Below, piece after piece: positions 9,589 through 19,098 of a stretch of 64,000 nt of DNA. Every line of letters starts with the position of its first letter. Position 1 is the stretch's first letter. Below the pieces are notes generated by a model. The model ran no database searches. It saw only the letters and a list, made by a program, of their open reading frames with translations, and was not told where the DNA came from. Source of the stretch: Corallochytrium limacisporum (Eukaryota > Opisthokonta); NCBI GenBank assembly GCA_002811645.1, contig PDIP01000004.1, positions 1-64,000 on the forward strand, in the 5' to 3' direction. The position numbers and the translations under genes were made by a program.

Positions 9589-10067
9589 AGCATGCCTGAC
9601 ATTACATCCACTACTCTCTTTGAGAATACAAAGTTCTATCCAATGCTCCATCATCGTAGCCCGGCGTGCTCGGGAAAGTCATACTATACATCCCTTTAGA
9701 CTACCGTCCCTGCCTCCCCACTCATTCTCTTTCACATCCCTACGTTGTGTACCAGAGGTGGGGAACCCACACTGCTGAATGGGAAAGCGGAGGGAAACAA
9801 AAGGTGGCTAAAAATACATACATAGGGCGAGTAAGGTAGCGGGGCTGGCGAAAACAAACGGTGGCTGTGCAGCAGCCGTACCCTTGTGAGGCCGAAGTTG
9901 CGCCAAGGTACTCAAGACTTCGAGTATAGATGTTTGGGTCCAAGAAATTTTTTTCATTGTGGTTATTTGACTCGATCTTCTGTGCTATCTGGGTGTTAGA
10001 ACGTTAATCGCGTATCGCAATGTAAACTTGGCTGTCAAAGTTTCTTTCCTCTCAAACGGCTTACGCA
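9589..10067. other. intergenic, no gene seen
   Basis: About 480 bases without a convincing frame. The distal part near 9940-10000 is T-rich and probably promoter sequence for the PEX16 gene. Confidence 0.55.
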
Positions 10068-11144
10068 ATGTCCAATGTTCTGAGGTACTTTTATGCTCGC
10101 TACGTTGAGCTTGTCACAAGGGCACCGGATGCTGTGACACAAATTGAAGACACTGCACGGTATGCGACATATATGCTTCCCGGTCGCTTCGGGGACTCTG
10201 AAGAATTTTCGGAACTCATCTATGCAGGAGTGGGACTTCTCTCACAAGTGAATGACAATATTCTCATCAGCGAAGCGAAACACACAGACAAGGGGAAAAA
10301 AATCATCAATCTTTTCAAGCATCTCGATGAGGTCGAACTACGGGTCAAGCGGTTGTTGGCCTTGATTTCGACTGTGGAGAACTTTGTAGAATTGGCTGCA
10401 AAGAAGTCACCAAACCGAAGAGTACATCTTCGCACTGTGCTGGTCATTGAGGTGGTCAAGGCATTCTTCCGTCTCCTGCTCCTGGCACGCCGAAACGGCG
10501 GCCTGAGCACTTCGCCCGCTTTGCCTTCCGTCGATCGCACCCTTTTGATCGATGCCGTCAAGGAAGCACATGCCGCCGATGCGCAGGAAGAAGAGGAGAG
10601 AAAGGCATCTCCGGACAGTGTTCTGAGTCACCATCCAGACTTTGAGCTTTACCGCCGCCAACTGCAAGAAATGAATGACGGAGAGGTCCGTGGAACATCT
10701 GCGCATCGTCTCCACAACTTCCACTCTACACTGAACGGAGGAAATATCACCCTTCCGCCCACGGAACTGTCAAAGCTTCAGATGCTGGGAGAAGTTCTGT
10801 GGATCCTTCGTCCCCTCGTTATCCTCTACTCGGTTTCAAGGAACGGACGCAAGAGCTGGAAGCCTTGGTTGCTGTCTGCGGGTATCGAGGTTGTGTCTTT
10901 CTGGGCGTTGCACAAGGGTAACAGACTGAATGAAGGCGAGCGGCACGAACTGCACCGGCGCTTGATGCTGTGGTGGTTCTGGCTATTCCGCTCTCCCGTC
11001 TATGACAACTGGACTGACGAAAAGATCCGTGGTGTGCTCGGATTCTTTGGCCGTTGGATCCCTCTGGCCTCTTGGGTCACCGAGCCTGCCCTGGAGACCC
11101 TGCCAATCTGGCAGTCCCTGTACACTTTCACATGGAGCGCATAG
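10068..11144 (+). CDS. PEX16: peroxisomal membrane biogenesis protein PEX16
   Basis: A 358-residue homologue of peroxin 16, the membrane protein that helps target peroxisomal membrane proteins, with PEX3 and PEX19, and seed peroxisomes from the ER. Family features: the N-terminal YARYVELVTRAPDAVTQIED and GRFGDSEEFSELIYAGVGLL; a basic central segment RTVLVIEVVKAFFRLLLLARR, probably a membrane-associated helix; and the C-terminal LRPLVILYSVSRNGRKSWKP followed by the hydrophobic stretch LLSAGIEVVSFWALHKG. The length equals that of animal PEX16 (about 336-346) plus a few residues. Its presence implies de novo peroxisome formation. It fits with the ACBD5-like tail-anchored protein at 47450-48538. 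Confidence 0.95.
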   Translation: MSNVLRYFYARYVELVTRAPDAVTQIEDTARYATYMLPGRFGDSEEFSELIYAGVGLLSQVNDNILISEAKHTDKGKKIINLFKHLDEVELRVKRLLALISTVENFVELAAKKSPNRRVHLRTVLVIEVVKAFFRLLLLARRNGGLSTSPALPSVDRTLLIDAVKEAHAADAQEEEERKASPDSVLSHHPDFELYRRQLQEMNDGEVRGTSAHRLHNFHSTLNGGNITLPPTELSKLQMLGEVLWILRPLVILYSVSRNGRKSWKPWLLSAGIEVVSFWALHKGNRLNEGERHELHRRLMLWWFWLFRSPVYDNWTDEKIRGVLGFFGRWIPLASWVTEPALETLPIWQSLYTFTWSA

Positions 11145-11626
11145 GGCTCTGGTGACCATGTCATCTTCATTACCACAATACACTTCATATCCATACCATC
11201 CCCCACCCACACCCCCCCCACTTTTTCGATTTTCTCAAGGTAGCATACCAATGCCTCGACCTCAACCGTCCTCAGGTGGTGTCTGTTGATAATGACCCGC
11301 CCATTCCGTTACCTGCGCAACTGGGTGGGCGGAGCCGGGGGTGGGTCGCCCGAATGCGCTGGGGAAGTAGAACGACTGAACGCTACTTAAAGCATAACCT
11401 CCGTGTGTGGTGTATAAATCGAGTTATCAGAAGTAATGAGCACCGTTGAAACGCCATACCCATACACACACGCACGCTAGCATGACGCATGATGGGGATC
11501 TATTGGAGTGGCTGAACGAACACGAATGAGATGAGGAAGGCTGATGAGCACGAGAACAAATACGACCCGGCAGTCATGAACGAGCCAGTTGCAACAACAA
11601 AGCAACTCAGTCAACGGTGAAGTTAA
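11145..11626. other. intergenic with TATA-like box and tiny frames
   Basis: The 3' regions of two convergent genes meet here. A TATAAAT box at 11413-11419 precedes a 14-codon frame starting ATG at 11436 and a 15-codon frame just after it. No longer product is encoded. It may be a short non-coding transcript, the first exon of something missed, or chance. Confidence 0.4.
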
Positions 11627-12145
11627 TCATCTCCTGAATACTTTAAAGAGTTTTGTGTAGAGCTGATTTCGAGACTCCCACGGAGCATGGTCAGGCCGGA
11701 AGCCGTACAGCACCTCGGCAATCTGCAATGACGCTTTGATCATGATCAGCTGAGGATCCTCTGAGGAATCATTAGTGGATAGCATAGCTGCCACAGCATC
11801 GGCAAGCCAAACATTGACGTTGACGAAATCTGTGAAGCTTGGGCGACAGTACAGTGTGTAGGATTGAGATATCAGAGAAGGGACCCGCACATGAATGAAA
11901 TCCGCCTCATCAAAGTCTACGTGCGCTTCGTATCCCCAGAAATGGAGACGATCTCGGATCGTGTGCCTTTGTATCAACAGCTGATTCAATGGAACACGAT
12001 TATAGTGACCACATAACTTGAGATAACCGATGTCGCCTTCGAGAAACACTATAGACACTGTACACGCAGCATCTATGTCCTCTCGTACCCGATAGACCAG
12101 ACCTGACTTGCAAACGGTGGCATCCTCCGGCACAATGATTGTCAT
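11627..12145 (-). CDS. hypothetical protein, 172 residues
   Basis: A soluble-looking protein with a regular alternation of hydrophobic strands (TVSIVFLEGDIGYLKLCG) and two or three helices in the C-terminal half (ADAVAAMLSTN; IMIKASLQIAEVLYGF). No signal peptide, membrane helix or recognised catalytic motif is visible. Composition and the absence of repeats favour a real gene over chance. The start is the ATG at 12143-12145; both neighbours are far enough away for independent promoters. I do not recognise the family. Confidence 0.6.
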   Translation of the reverse strand: MTIIVPEDATVCKSGLVYRVREDIDAACTVSIVFLEGDIGYLKLCGHYNRVPLNQLLIQRHTIRDRLHFWGYEAHVDFDEADFIHVRVPSLISQSYTLYCRPSFTDFVNVNVWLADAVAAMLSTNDSSEDPQLIMIKASLQIAEVLYGFRPDHAPWESRNQLYTKLFKVFRR

Positions 12146-12817
12146 CGTCGAACCACACTAAATAATGCACCATCTTTCTTCCCATGAGCCTTTCCTTCTA
12201 ATGAGATTTGCAAATAGCCTTCTCACAAAGTCCTGTTGTTCGTTCCCAAGTAGCTGAGACTGCAACTCACCGCATCTCATCATCTGCTGCGATGAGACCC
12301 AACTCCACTCTTCACCCCTCTCCCCCATTCAAACTTTCCGCGCAATCGCGATGGCCCGCTGGGACTTCGGGCCCTAGGACGACACTAGACCCCCCACTCT
12401 CCAGCCGACCCTGGCGGCAGAGAGAATTTGAAACGCCCGGGGAAGAAAAAAAAGCCAGCGCCGACCGAAATCAGTTGTGTAAGACGGGGGGGTTAATTCA
12501 ATGTCCCCGATTTGGAAGGGTCCGACACCTGCCCCTGCTCTGAACAGCTGCATGCAGGGCCATGGGCCTCGGACAGTGGTTACGTGAGACGGCTCGCGAT
12601 GCAAAAGCTAAGGGGGGCGCACCCCCAAGTCCCTGGCAATACTTTGCAGACCTACTTGAACATTGGCCCAAGCACCATAGGTCCTGTAGAATGAAACTGC
12701 CCACGGAACCGTGCGTGGCATTGCTTTCGTTTGTATATTGTACCCCTTCGTGCTTACTACACAATGAAAGTAGCCGCGTCTCACAGTTGATCCAGAACAT
12801 TACTGTGAACTGTCCCT
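12146..12817. other. divergent promoter region, no gene seen
   Basis: About 670 bases between the unknown gene on the minus strand and the BRI3-like gene. It includes a G7 run at 12486-12492 and TTGTATATTG near 12730, about 90 nt upstream of the BRI3-like start. Confidence 0.55.
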
Positions 12818-13144
12818 ATGGATGAGCACGAGTCAACAAGTGCTGCTCCTCTTTTAGGACGAATTAAAGAAGCGCAAGGGTATGGGAGCGCACAGCATGC
12901 AGCAGACATCCTCGGGTCGACTCCGCGCGGTACTGACGATACAGTAGTAGCAGTACCATACAGTGCCAACGACACAATAACAAACGGAGATCGGTGTCCG
13001 GCTTGCAGAGGTGGACATCTTATGGATGATTACTCTTTTTTTGGTATAGTTCTTGCTATTCTTTGTTTCCCTATTGGACTTCTTGTTTGTTTGCTTTTTA
13101 AGATCAAGCGGTGCTCCAACTGTGGGGCAACATTCTCCAAGTAA
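12818..13144 (+). CDS. BRI3-like lysosomal/endosomal membrane protein
   Basis: A 108-residue protein whose C-terminal half matches the brain protein I3 (BRI3) family. Two CxxC knuckles, CPAC at about residue 66 and CSNCGATF at the end, flank a long hydrophobic hairpin (SFFGIVLAILCFPIGLLVCLLFK). Human BRI3 has the same CP-C / hydrophobic / RRCPNCGATFA layout. The N-terminus carries a PLL dileucine-type sorting signal, as in animal BRI3, consistent with a late-endosomal or lysosomal location. The ATG at 12818 gives exactly this family-sized product. The stop codon lies only 6 nt before the ATG of the next gene on the same strand, which is extraordinary for a eukaryote. Confidence 0.85.
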   Translation: MDEHESTSAAPLLGRIKEAQGYGSAQHAADILGSTPRGTDDTVVAVPYSANDTITNGDRCPACRGGHLMDDYSFFGIVLAILCFPIGLLVCLLFKIKRCSNCGATFSK

Positions 13145-13150
13145 CGTACA

Positions 13151-16100
13151 ATGGAGGAATCAGGGAGACTGGCTCCCTTGGAGCTAGAAAGAAGCCTGGA
13201 GAAGGATCAGGTCTCTTGGAATCGGTGCTCTGGGTTTGCACAAGGAGAATTTGCTTCCAAGAAATTTGCAAAGGATGCAGCAACTGGTGAATTTTCAGTG
13301 TACTGCCTGGTGGGTAAGGTGCAGTTGCCGGTTGCGTACAGTCGCGTGGAAAAGGGAAGGGACAGTGGTCGGACTAGATCAAAGAAACGGAAGCTGAATA
13401 ATGGAACCGTTTCGATGTACCAGGACTGCGGGACAGACATCAATAAGGGTAAGACTTGCGACCACCCTGTACACCTTGTGACTCACACACATATTTTTGA
13501 AATGGGAAATTTGCTATGTCACGACAGATTGCTTTATCTGGCAGAGCAACAGAATGCAAAGCACTCGTCCAAAGTTTTGGAAGCTATCATGTCCTTGGAG
13601 AAGCCTTCAGTAGACCCTTGGGGACATGGGCTCTTGGCTGCGTTCAGTGTGGAAGGCGGTGAAGGTGGACACGTACACACGTACATTTACTTTTCGCGGT
13701 TGATCTTTGAATTGATTTCTGACCCTGCGGTGCACATAGTCATGGGTGCAATCGAACCTATCACCACATGGACTGGACCTCTGGTCAGGTCAGTAATGGG
13801 TGAGGCTTTTCACAATCCCGTCAAGTCCGACGAGTCACCTTTTGCGATGCGGAGTATTCTTAGGGCTGCGGAGAGCACTGGTCACCGTAGTATCGACGAG
13901 AATGAACGGATACCCGGATTTCGTTGCCATGCATGTGAAGAAAAATGCAATACGACTGAAGGGTGCAAGTCCACTGTCTTGCGGGACTATCAACGGCAAA
14001 GCATTCGATGGATGATTGACCATGAGAACGGGCCAGGTCTGAATGAATACTATTGGAAGAAATGCTCCTTGGCAAATGGTATCCCATTCTGGTACTTTGA
14101 CCTTGGTGGTGAGATGCGTCTTCATGCACCGCCGCATGCACAGGGTGGGATCCTTGCAGAGGAGATGGGAATGGGCAAGACTGTGGAGGTCATCGTCTTG
14201 ACTTTGAAACGAATCACTCAACAGACCAAGTATGCAAGGTTGAAGAACAATGGAGGGACTCTGATCGTAGTACCGACGGTCTTAATTCACCAATGGGTAA
14301 TGGAAGTTGAAAAGTGGGCCCCTCAGCTTACTGTGTTTGTTGCGACCATCAAAGACATGGATGCACTCAAGCCATCCGATGTAACGAAACGTCTGGATGA
14401 GGCCGATATCGTCCTCACCGACTACACAACTATGAGTCGGCCATCGAAAATGGGTAAACCAGAGGGAAGAATCCGGAGCAGACATTGGTTCCGACTGGTC
14501 TTAGATGAGTGTCAAGCTGTCCGTCGCCACGTGTCTCAAGTTAGCGCCCGCTGTGCGAAGCTGAAAGCAAAGTATCGATGGCTTGTCTCTGGCACGCCCA
14601 TCATGACCAGCGTCAACGACATCTTTGGCCATCTGCAGTTTTTGAAGGTATGGCCGTACTCTCTGCAGAATGACGGATTCTGGGACAGCAGAATTGCCAA
14701 ACCAATTGCAAAGAAAAACTTCGAGGGGTTACATCTCCTGCAGTCGCTATTGAGAACGATTATGATGCGTCATAGCAAAGAGCAGGTGCACGTAGGATCA
14801 GACGAGTCTATCCTAACCCTTCCTTCTTATCGCATTGAGGTTAAAGCGGTTCCATTTAGGGGCCAGATGTCGACAATCTACACATACTACTTCTTGGAGT
14901 GTTGGATGCAGAAGAATGCCTTGCGACTGCTGGAACGTGAATACGAGGGTGAGCAGCTCTGGATGCGTGCTGCTGTCAGTACCATGCGCACTCTGGCAAA
15001 TCATTGTTCATACACGACTCTGGCTGCTATTGATCGGCTACTAAGAAAGGTCATGTCAGACATTGCGATGCTCGGAATCAATACCCGCGATGAGTTTGAT
15101 CCAGTCAATTCACAGATTCCAAAACTCAACGCCAGTGACATCTTGAAGCGCCTGGTGGCACCCAACCTCAGCCGCAGCGGTGGATCCAATTGGCAAGCCA
15201 CGCGTGTGTTCGCCCTGCAGACGGAGGCAGAGCTGAAGAACATTGACAAATATCATCAGATGACGGTGCAGCAGTTGCGGGAACTGTGTGCCCAAAGAGA
15301 ATTGCCATCTCTGGACAAGAAAACTAAGCAGCCTTTTATCGATCTCCTTCTTGAGGCAGACCGGACAGCCAAAGGCTTTGAAGGGGCGGGAAGTACGGAT
15401 ATCCACGAAAGTGGATTCCAGGCTCTCATGTCCCTCATGAAAGGCGTGGCACTCACTTGTCCAATCTGCATGAACGAGGTCCAGCGGCCAACGATCACAC
15501 TCTGTGTGCACGTCTTTTGCCTGGACTGCATTCGATCCCTCATTCTCCGTTCCGATTCAGATCGGCCGAAGTGTCCCCTGTGCCGCCAAGGTGTGAAGGC
15601 ATCCCAGTTGATGGAGATCGACGCCAGAGATCTTGGCGACGAGGACGAAAAAGTGGATGATGTCTCTGCAGGAGCCAGCGTCATGTCGGAAAGTATCTAC
15701 CGATCTATACCGCTGCCTCCAGGCCAGTCCGCAGAAATGGATTCAGCGTATCCTTCCCTTCCGGGACCCTTTGTGGCGCACTACAAGCATGCGAGTGCGT
15801 CGGAGGTGGGACCCAAGATCCAATGGCTGCTCCACGATATGGAACGATACATGGGAATCAACAACGGTGACGGAAGCAGTGGTCACAAGTGCGTGATCTT
15901 TACGAATTATGATGCGACTCTGGCCCATGTGTCTAAAGCTTTCTCAGATCGATACCACTGGGAACTCAATAGGGACTTCACAATGTGGAGTCCAAGCACC
16001 AAGCAGCATAAACTGCCTGTCGGAAAGGTGATCGAAATCTTCAAGCGTTCACCGATGTGCAGGGCACTCCTGCTGAGTGTAAGTGCATCTTACTCGGGCC

Positions 16101-16423
16101 TCACACTAACAGATGCTCAGACCCTCTACGTGCTGGAGCCCTGTAGCAACAAGGCTATTGAGTCGCAGATTTTTACCCGATTGCATCGCATTGGCCAGCG
16201 CAAGGTGGTCCGCTGTGTCGTTCTTTACAGCCAGCGGACAGTTGAAGAACGCCACATCACTTTGCGCAATGACCTTCGCCCCGAAGAACAGCAAGTTGTA
16301 CAACAGGTCGATTTCACACGCGGGCCTCCAACCCACTGGCCCGGGATGAGCAGCGGTGCCGACTTCCAAGGCACCAACTCGTCCAACACGAACATGATGC
16401 GCCTACTTGGTATCATATCTTAG
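13151..16423 (+). CDS. SNF2-family ATPase with SAP and RING domains (SHPRH/Rad5-like)
   Basis: A 1090-residue protein. Order: an N-terminal region with a CHAC...C zinc-binding-like cluster (about 255-270); the first RecA lobe with Walker A GGILAEEMGMGKTVEV (about 332) and TLIVVPTVLIHQW; motif II reading LDECQAV (about 452) instead of DEAH/DEGH; a SAP-like helix pair VQQLRELCAQRELPS (about 703-736); a C3HC4 RING finger CPICMNEV...CPLCRQG (about 770-813); and the second RecA lobe ending RLHRIGQRKVVRC (about 1010). A RING inserted between the lobes is the mark of SHPRH, HLTF/Rad5 and RAD16 proteins, which couple DNA translocation to ubiquitin ligation in replication-damage bypass. KTVEV after the P-loop most resembles SHPRH. 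The linker histone and PHD modules of animal SHPRH are not seen. The closeness to the upstream stop raises the question of how it is translated. Confidence 0.88.
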   Translation: MEESGRLAPLELERSLEKDQVSWNRCSGFAQGEFASKKFAKDAATGEFSVYCLVGKVQLPVAYSRVEKGRDSGRTRSKKRKLNNGTVSMYQDCGTDINKGKTCDHPVHLVTHTHIFEMGNLLCHDRLLYLAEQQNAKHSSKVLEAIMSLEKPSVDPWGHGLLAAFSVEGGEGGHVHTYIYFSRLIFELISDPAVHIVMGAIEPITTWTGPLVRSVMGEAFHNPVKSDESPFAMRSILRAAESTGHRSIDENERIPGFRCHACEEKCNTTEGCKSTVLRDYQRQSIRWMIDHENGPGLNEYYWKKCSLANGIPFWYFDLGGEMRLHAPPHAQGGILAEEMGMGKTVEVIVLTLKRITQQTKYARLKNNGGTLIVVPTVLIHQWVMEVEKWAPQLTVFVATIKDMDALKPSDVTKRLDEADIVLTDYTTMSRPSKMGKPEGRIRSRHWFRLVLDECQAVRRHVSQVSARCAKLKAKYRWLVSGTPIMTSVNDIFGHLQFLKVWPYSLQNDGFWDSRIAKPIAKKNFEGLHLLQSLLRTIMMRHSKEQVHVGSDESILTLPSYRIEVKAVPFRGQMSTIYTYYFLECWMQKNALRLLEREYEGEQLWMRAAVSTMRTLANHCSYTTLAAIDRLLRKVMSDIAMLGINTRDEFDPVNSQIPKLNASDILKRLVAPNLSRSGGSNWQATRVFALQTEAELKNIDKYHQMTVQQLRELCAQRELPSLDKKTKQPFIDLLLEADRTAKGFEGAGSTDIHESGFQALMSLMKGVALTCPICMNEVQRPTITLCVHVFCLDCIRSLILRSDSDRPKCPLCRQGVKASQLMEIDARDLGDEDEKVDDVSAGASVMSESIYRSIPLPPGQSAEMDSAYPSLPGPFVAHYKHASASEVGPKIQWLLHDMERYMGINNGDGSSGHKCVIFTNYDATLAHVSKAFSDRYHWELNRDFTMWSPSTKQHKLPVGKVIEIFKRSPMCRALLLSVSASYSGLTLTDAQTLYVLEPCSNKAIESQIFTRLHRIGQRKVVRCVVLYSQRTVEERHITLRNDLRPEEQQVVQQVDFTRGPPTHWPGMSSGADFQGTNSSNTNMMRLLGIIS

Positions 16424-17792
16424 GCTGTGTCCATATCAACACATTGGCACCCTGAATTGGCCACCATACTTAGCACGAAGCAATAGATTTTGTCTCCCAT
16501 GTAATGAAGAGCCATTCGAACCCATGAAATACTGTGCACTAATGGCTGTGTACGCCCATTCTATCGACCAGTTCATCTCTCCATCGCTGTAGCAGGAACT
16601 TGTCCCCGTGCCCGAGGTGCCTCTGCAGTGCGGTGTCCCGGGAGCTGTCCCCTCGGTCTGTAACAATCTCCCCCCTCCCCTCTGGCGCGCAGCAATGAAG
16701 TTTTTTTTTTCACGCAATCGTCTCCCGCTCTCCCGAGTTTTTCCCATAGTTTCAGCCCCTCACCGGCGGACTCCGGTTCCCCCTCCCCTCTCCCAACCTT
16801 GCCCAGGGTTTTTTTTTGGGTCTTATCTCGCGGTCCACACTCTTCCCCCGGGGCCCCGGTATCGATGGGCCGCCTCCCAAGGCAAAGGCAAAAGGGGGGG
16901 GGTGGAGGAGGGGGTTTGGTTGGGGTTTATTGAGTTTTTATCAACAGGAAAAGGAAGGTATTATGTGGCAACGGCGCGTAGGAGAGAAAAAGGTTGGAAA
17001 ATTTGGAGATAACGGGAAAAGAAAAAATACAAAAGTCATCGCGCCATCGACGTGGTACGTAAAACGCAGCGGGCGAAAGTGTACCGGGGCACCTACTACG
17101 GTAACACAGAGAGGTATGTAAGAAGAACCGGACGGGCCGGCCCCTTTTCTTCGCGAACCAATTAGGCAGTAGTTGGTGGGCAGCGCTGGAATGATTTGAG
17201 CACAAGAAGGACACACAGAGAGAGAGAGAGAGGGAGAGAGAGAGGGAGAGGGAGAGAGAGGGAGAGAGACAGACACAGAGAGAAAGAGGGAGAGAGGGAG
17301 GCAGGGAGAGAGAGAGCGCAATCATCACAAAAGAGCCAGCCATGGACGATCTTTCTCTCTTTTTTTTTTTTTTTTTCTTCGTCGTAGACGAAAAACGCAC
17401 TTCTGGTGCTGGGGGGGGGGGCACAAGCACCGGTTCGGAGGTGGCGGGTCTCTCCAGAGCCGAGCGTATACTAAGAGCGGTCAGGACGCAAAAACACAGA
17501 CACGGGGCCCAAGAGTCAAGAGAGAGAGAGATAGGAGCGATTGGGGAGGGGGACCAAACCATAGTTTCCCTTTTTGATGACGCGAATCTTGTGGGAGATA
17601 GATGGGATGAGCGGAGCCGTTTGCAGAGAATGTATTTGATTGAGACCTTTCTGAACGTATTTCACTGTGCAATTGGTCGCTGTCGACGATATCCTAGCCG
17701 AATAACGAATCTAAAAGACGGACAGATATCTCCATCATCGACTTGTGAAACGACCGTAACTAGCGCAATACGCATAGAATAACTTCGCCGAG
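16424..17792. other. intergenic, low-complexity, no gene seen
   Basis: About 1.4 kb upstream of the Pil1-like gene with T8-T10 runs near 16700-16820, a G9 run near 16896, a 110-base GA-rich tract, a T18 run near 17365 and a G10 run near 17413. The long frames are translations of these repeats. Confidence 0.65.
17214..17330. repeat. GA-rich polypurine tract
   Basis: Roughly 115 bases that are almost entirely purine on the plus strand, made of GAGAGA and GGGAGA units. Such tracts can form triplex DNA or exclude nucleosomes upstream of promoters. Confidence 0.9.
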
Positions 17793-19025
17793 ATGATGCA
17801 GCAGATCCGCCGCGGTGTTCAGGACGTGTTATCGCACGGCCAGCTCACAAAGGCCATCAGTGAGGAGAAAGGTGTTGTATCCTCCTATAATTCTGCAGCA
17901 AAGGAAAAGGAGGAGGCTTTCAAGTATGTGCAGGCATGGGGAGCCGAAGAAGAGATCGACCTCCGTGATTTCCTCGCCCAGATGGCCAAGCTCAACGCCG
18001 AAGCCGTTGCGGCCCATAGATCCTATGCAGAAAAGTACAATGAGTACCGACAGGGTTGGAAGCGTCTGAAGGAAGAGCAAGATCGGATCGATCAACTACG
18101 TAAGAAGATTCGCGATATGGAGAACCAGTCGCAGAAGAACCGCAAGAAGGGCAAGGGCAACAACCAGCTGGACAATGAGATCATGAAGGCTCAGAACTCT
18201 CTCCGGGAAATGACACAGGGGTTTGAACTGATCAAGCGCAGAACTCTGAAGTCGCACTTCAAGGCTGTCATGGCCGCACAGCAAGAATTTGGTCAGAAGA
18301 TGGCCACCCTTGGTCAATTCGGTGGCTATCTGGCTGATCAAATTCCGGAGAACTTTGATCCCAATAACTATCAAGGCGCTCCAACCACTGCACGTATTGT
18401 TATGGACTGCACGAATGCCATGGCCGACCCGAGCGTCAACGGCGTCGCACCGCCGCCGCCGCCCAATGCGCCCCCTACCCAAGTACCCAACGGTGCTCAC
18501 GGTGCTCCTCCGACTCCCGCAGTGAATGGCCAGGGACCTGTCCATGATATGCCTCCGCCGGCCTACTCAGACTCGCCACCAGGACCAGTCCCCAGCAAGC
18601 CCATGCCACCAAGTGCCTCTCCTCCGCTAGACACCCCTCCAACATCGGCACCTCCCGCTGAACCCTCTGGACCTCCCGCTCAACCATCTGGACATTCGGC
18701 ACCGGGACTGGACACCATGTCCGGTATTCAGATGAAGAACATGTGGTCCAAGGCCGATGAGACGGGCGAGTGGAAAAAGGAAACACGGAGCATGGTCATC
18801 GAATACTGCTCGAGTTTTGCACCAGTGGTCCACTGCGTTGTTGCCGATGAAGACCCGGAAAGGTCGGTGTTTGTGAAGTTCGCGACATATGAGGCTGCCG
18901 GAGTGGCCGCACAAGCTCTACAAGGAAAGAAGTTTAGTGGTAATCAGATCACGGTCATTCCAATGGGAGGAGCCGATTATGACCGCTGGTACCCTGACGC
19001 GGTCGGCAAGACGACGGCATTGTAG
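17793..19025 (+). CDS. Pil1/Lsp1-like eisosome BAR protein fused to a UHM/RRM-like domain
   Basis: A 410-residue protein. Residues about 15-205 match the Pil1/Lsp1 BAR domain that shapes eisosome furrows at the fungal plasma membrane. Visible pieces are EKEEAFKYVQAWGAEEEIDLRD, an AEKYNEYRQGWKRLKEEQDRI helix (Pil1 has a DQYR...K-R-IE helix here), the basic KSHFKAVMAAQQEFGQKMATLGQFG segment equivalent to Pil1 K-AF-YQFDSI-EHSEKIALIAGYG, and a closing IVMDCTNAM. A Pro-rich linker (about 215-305) follows. Residues about 318-400 then look like a U2AF-homology motif: VIEYCSSFAPVVHCVV, RNP1-like SVFVKFATYEAAGVAAQAL and GKKFSGNQITV in the position of the UHM R-x-F loop. I know of no described Pil1-UHM fusion. 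The two halves lie in one uninterrupted frame. Confidence 0.82.
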   Translation: MMQQIRRGVQDVLSHGQLTKAISEEKGVVSSYNSAAKEKEEAFKYVQAWGAEEEIDLRDFLAQMAKLNAEAVAAHRSYAEKYNEYRQGWKRLKEEQDRIDQLRKKIRDMENQSQKNRKKGKGNNQLDNEIMKAQNSLREMTQGFELIKRRTLKSHFKAVMAAQQEFGQKMATLGQFGGYLADQIPENFDPNNYQGAPTTARIVMDCTNAMADPSVNGVAPPPPPNAPPTQVPNGAHGAPPTPAVNGQGPVHDMPPPAYSDSPPGPVPSKPMPPSASPPLDTPPTSAPPAEPSGPPAQPSGHSAPGLDTMSGIQMKNMWSKADETGEWKKETRSMVIEYCSSFAPVVHCVVADEDPERSVFVKFATYEAAGVAAQALQGKKFSGNQITVIPMGGADYDRWYPDAVGKTTAL

Positions 19026-19098
19026 AAAAGCCAACATGATATGCACAGGGAAATATATGTGTCACATGCATGGTAATATATATTCTCTTAAAATACGC

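Noticed and set aside
16927-17562. 211-codon minus-strand frame rich in Ser-Leu-Pro
   Set aside because: It is produced by the GA-rich tract and the adjoining T run.
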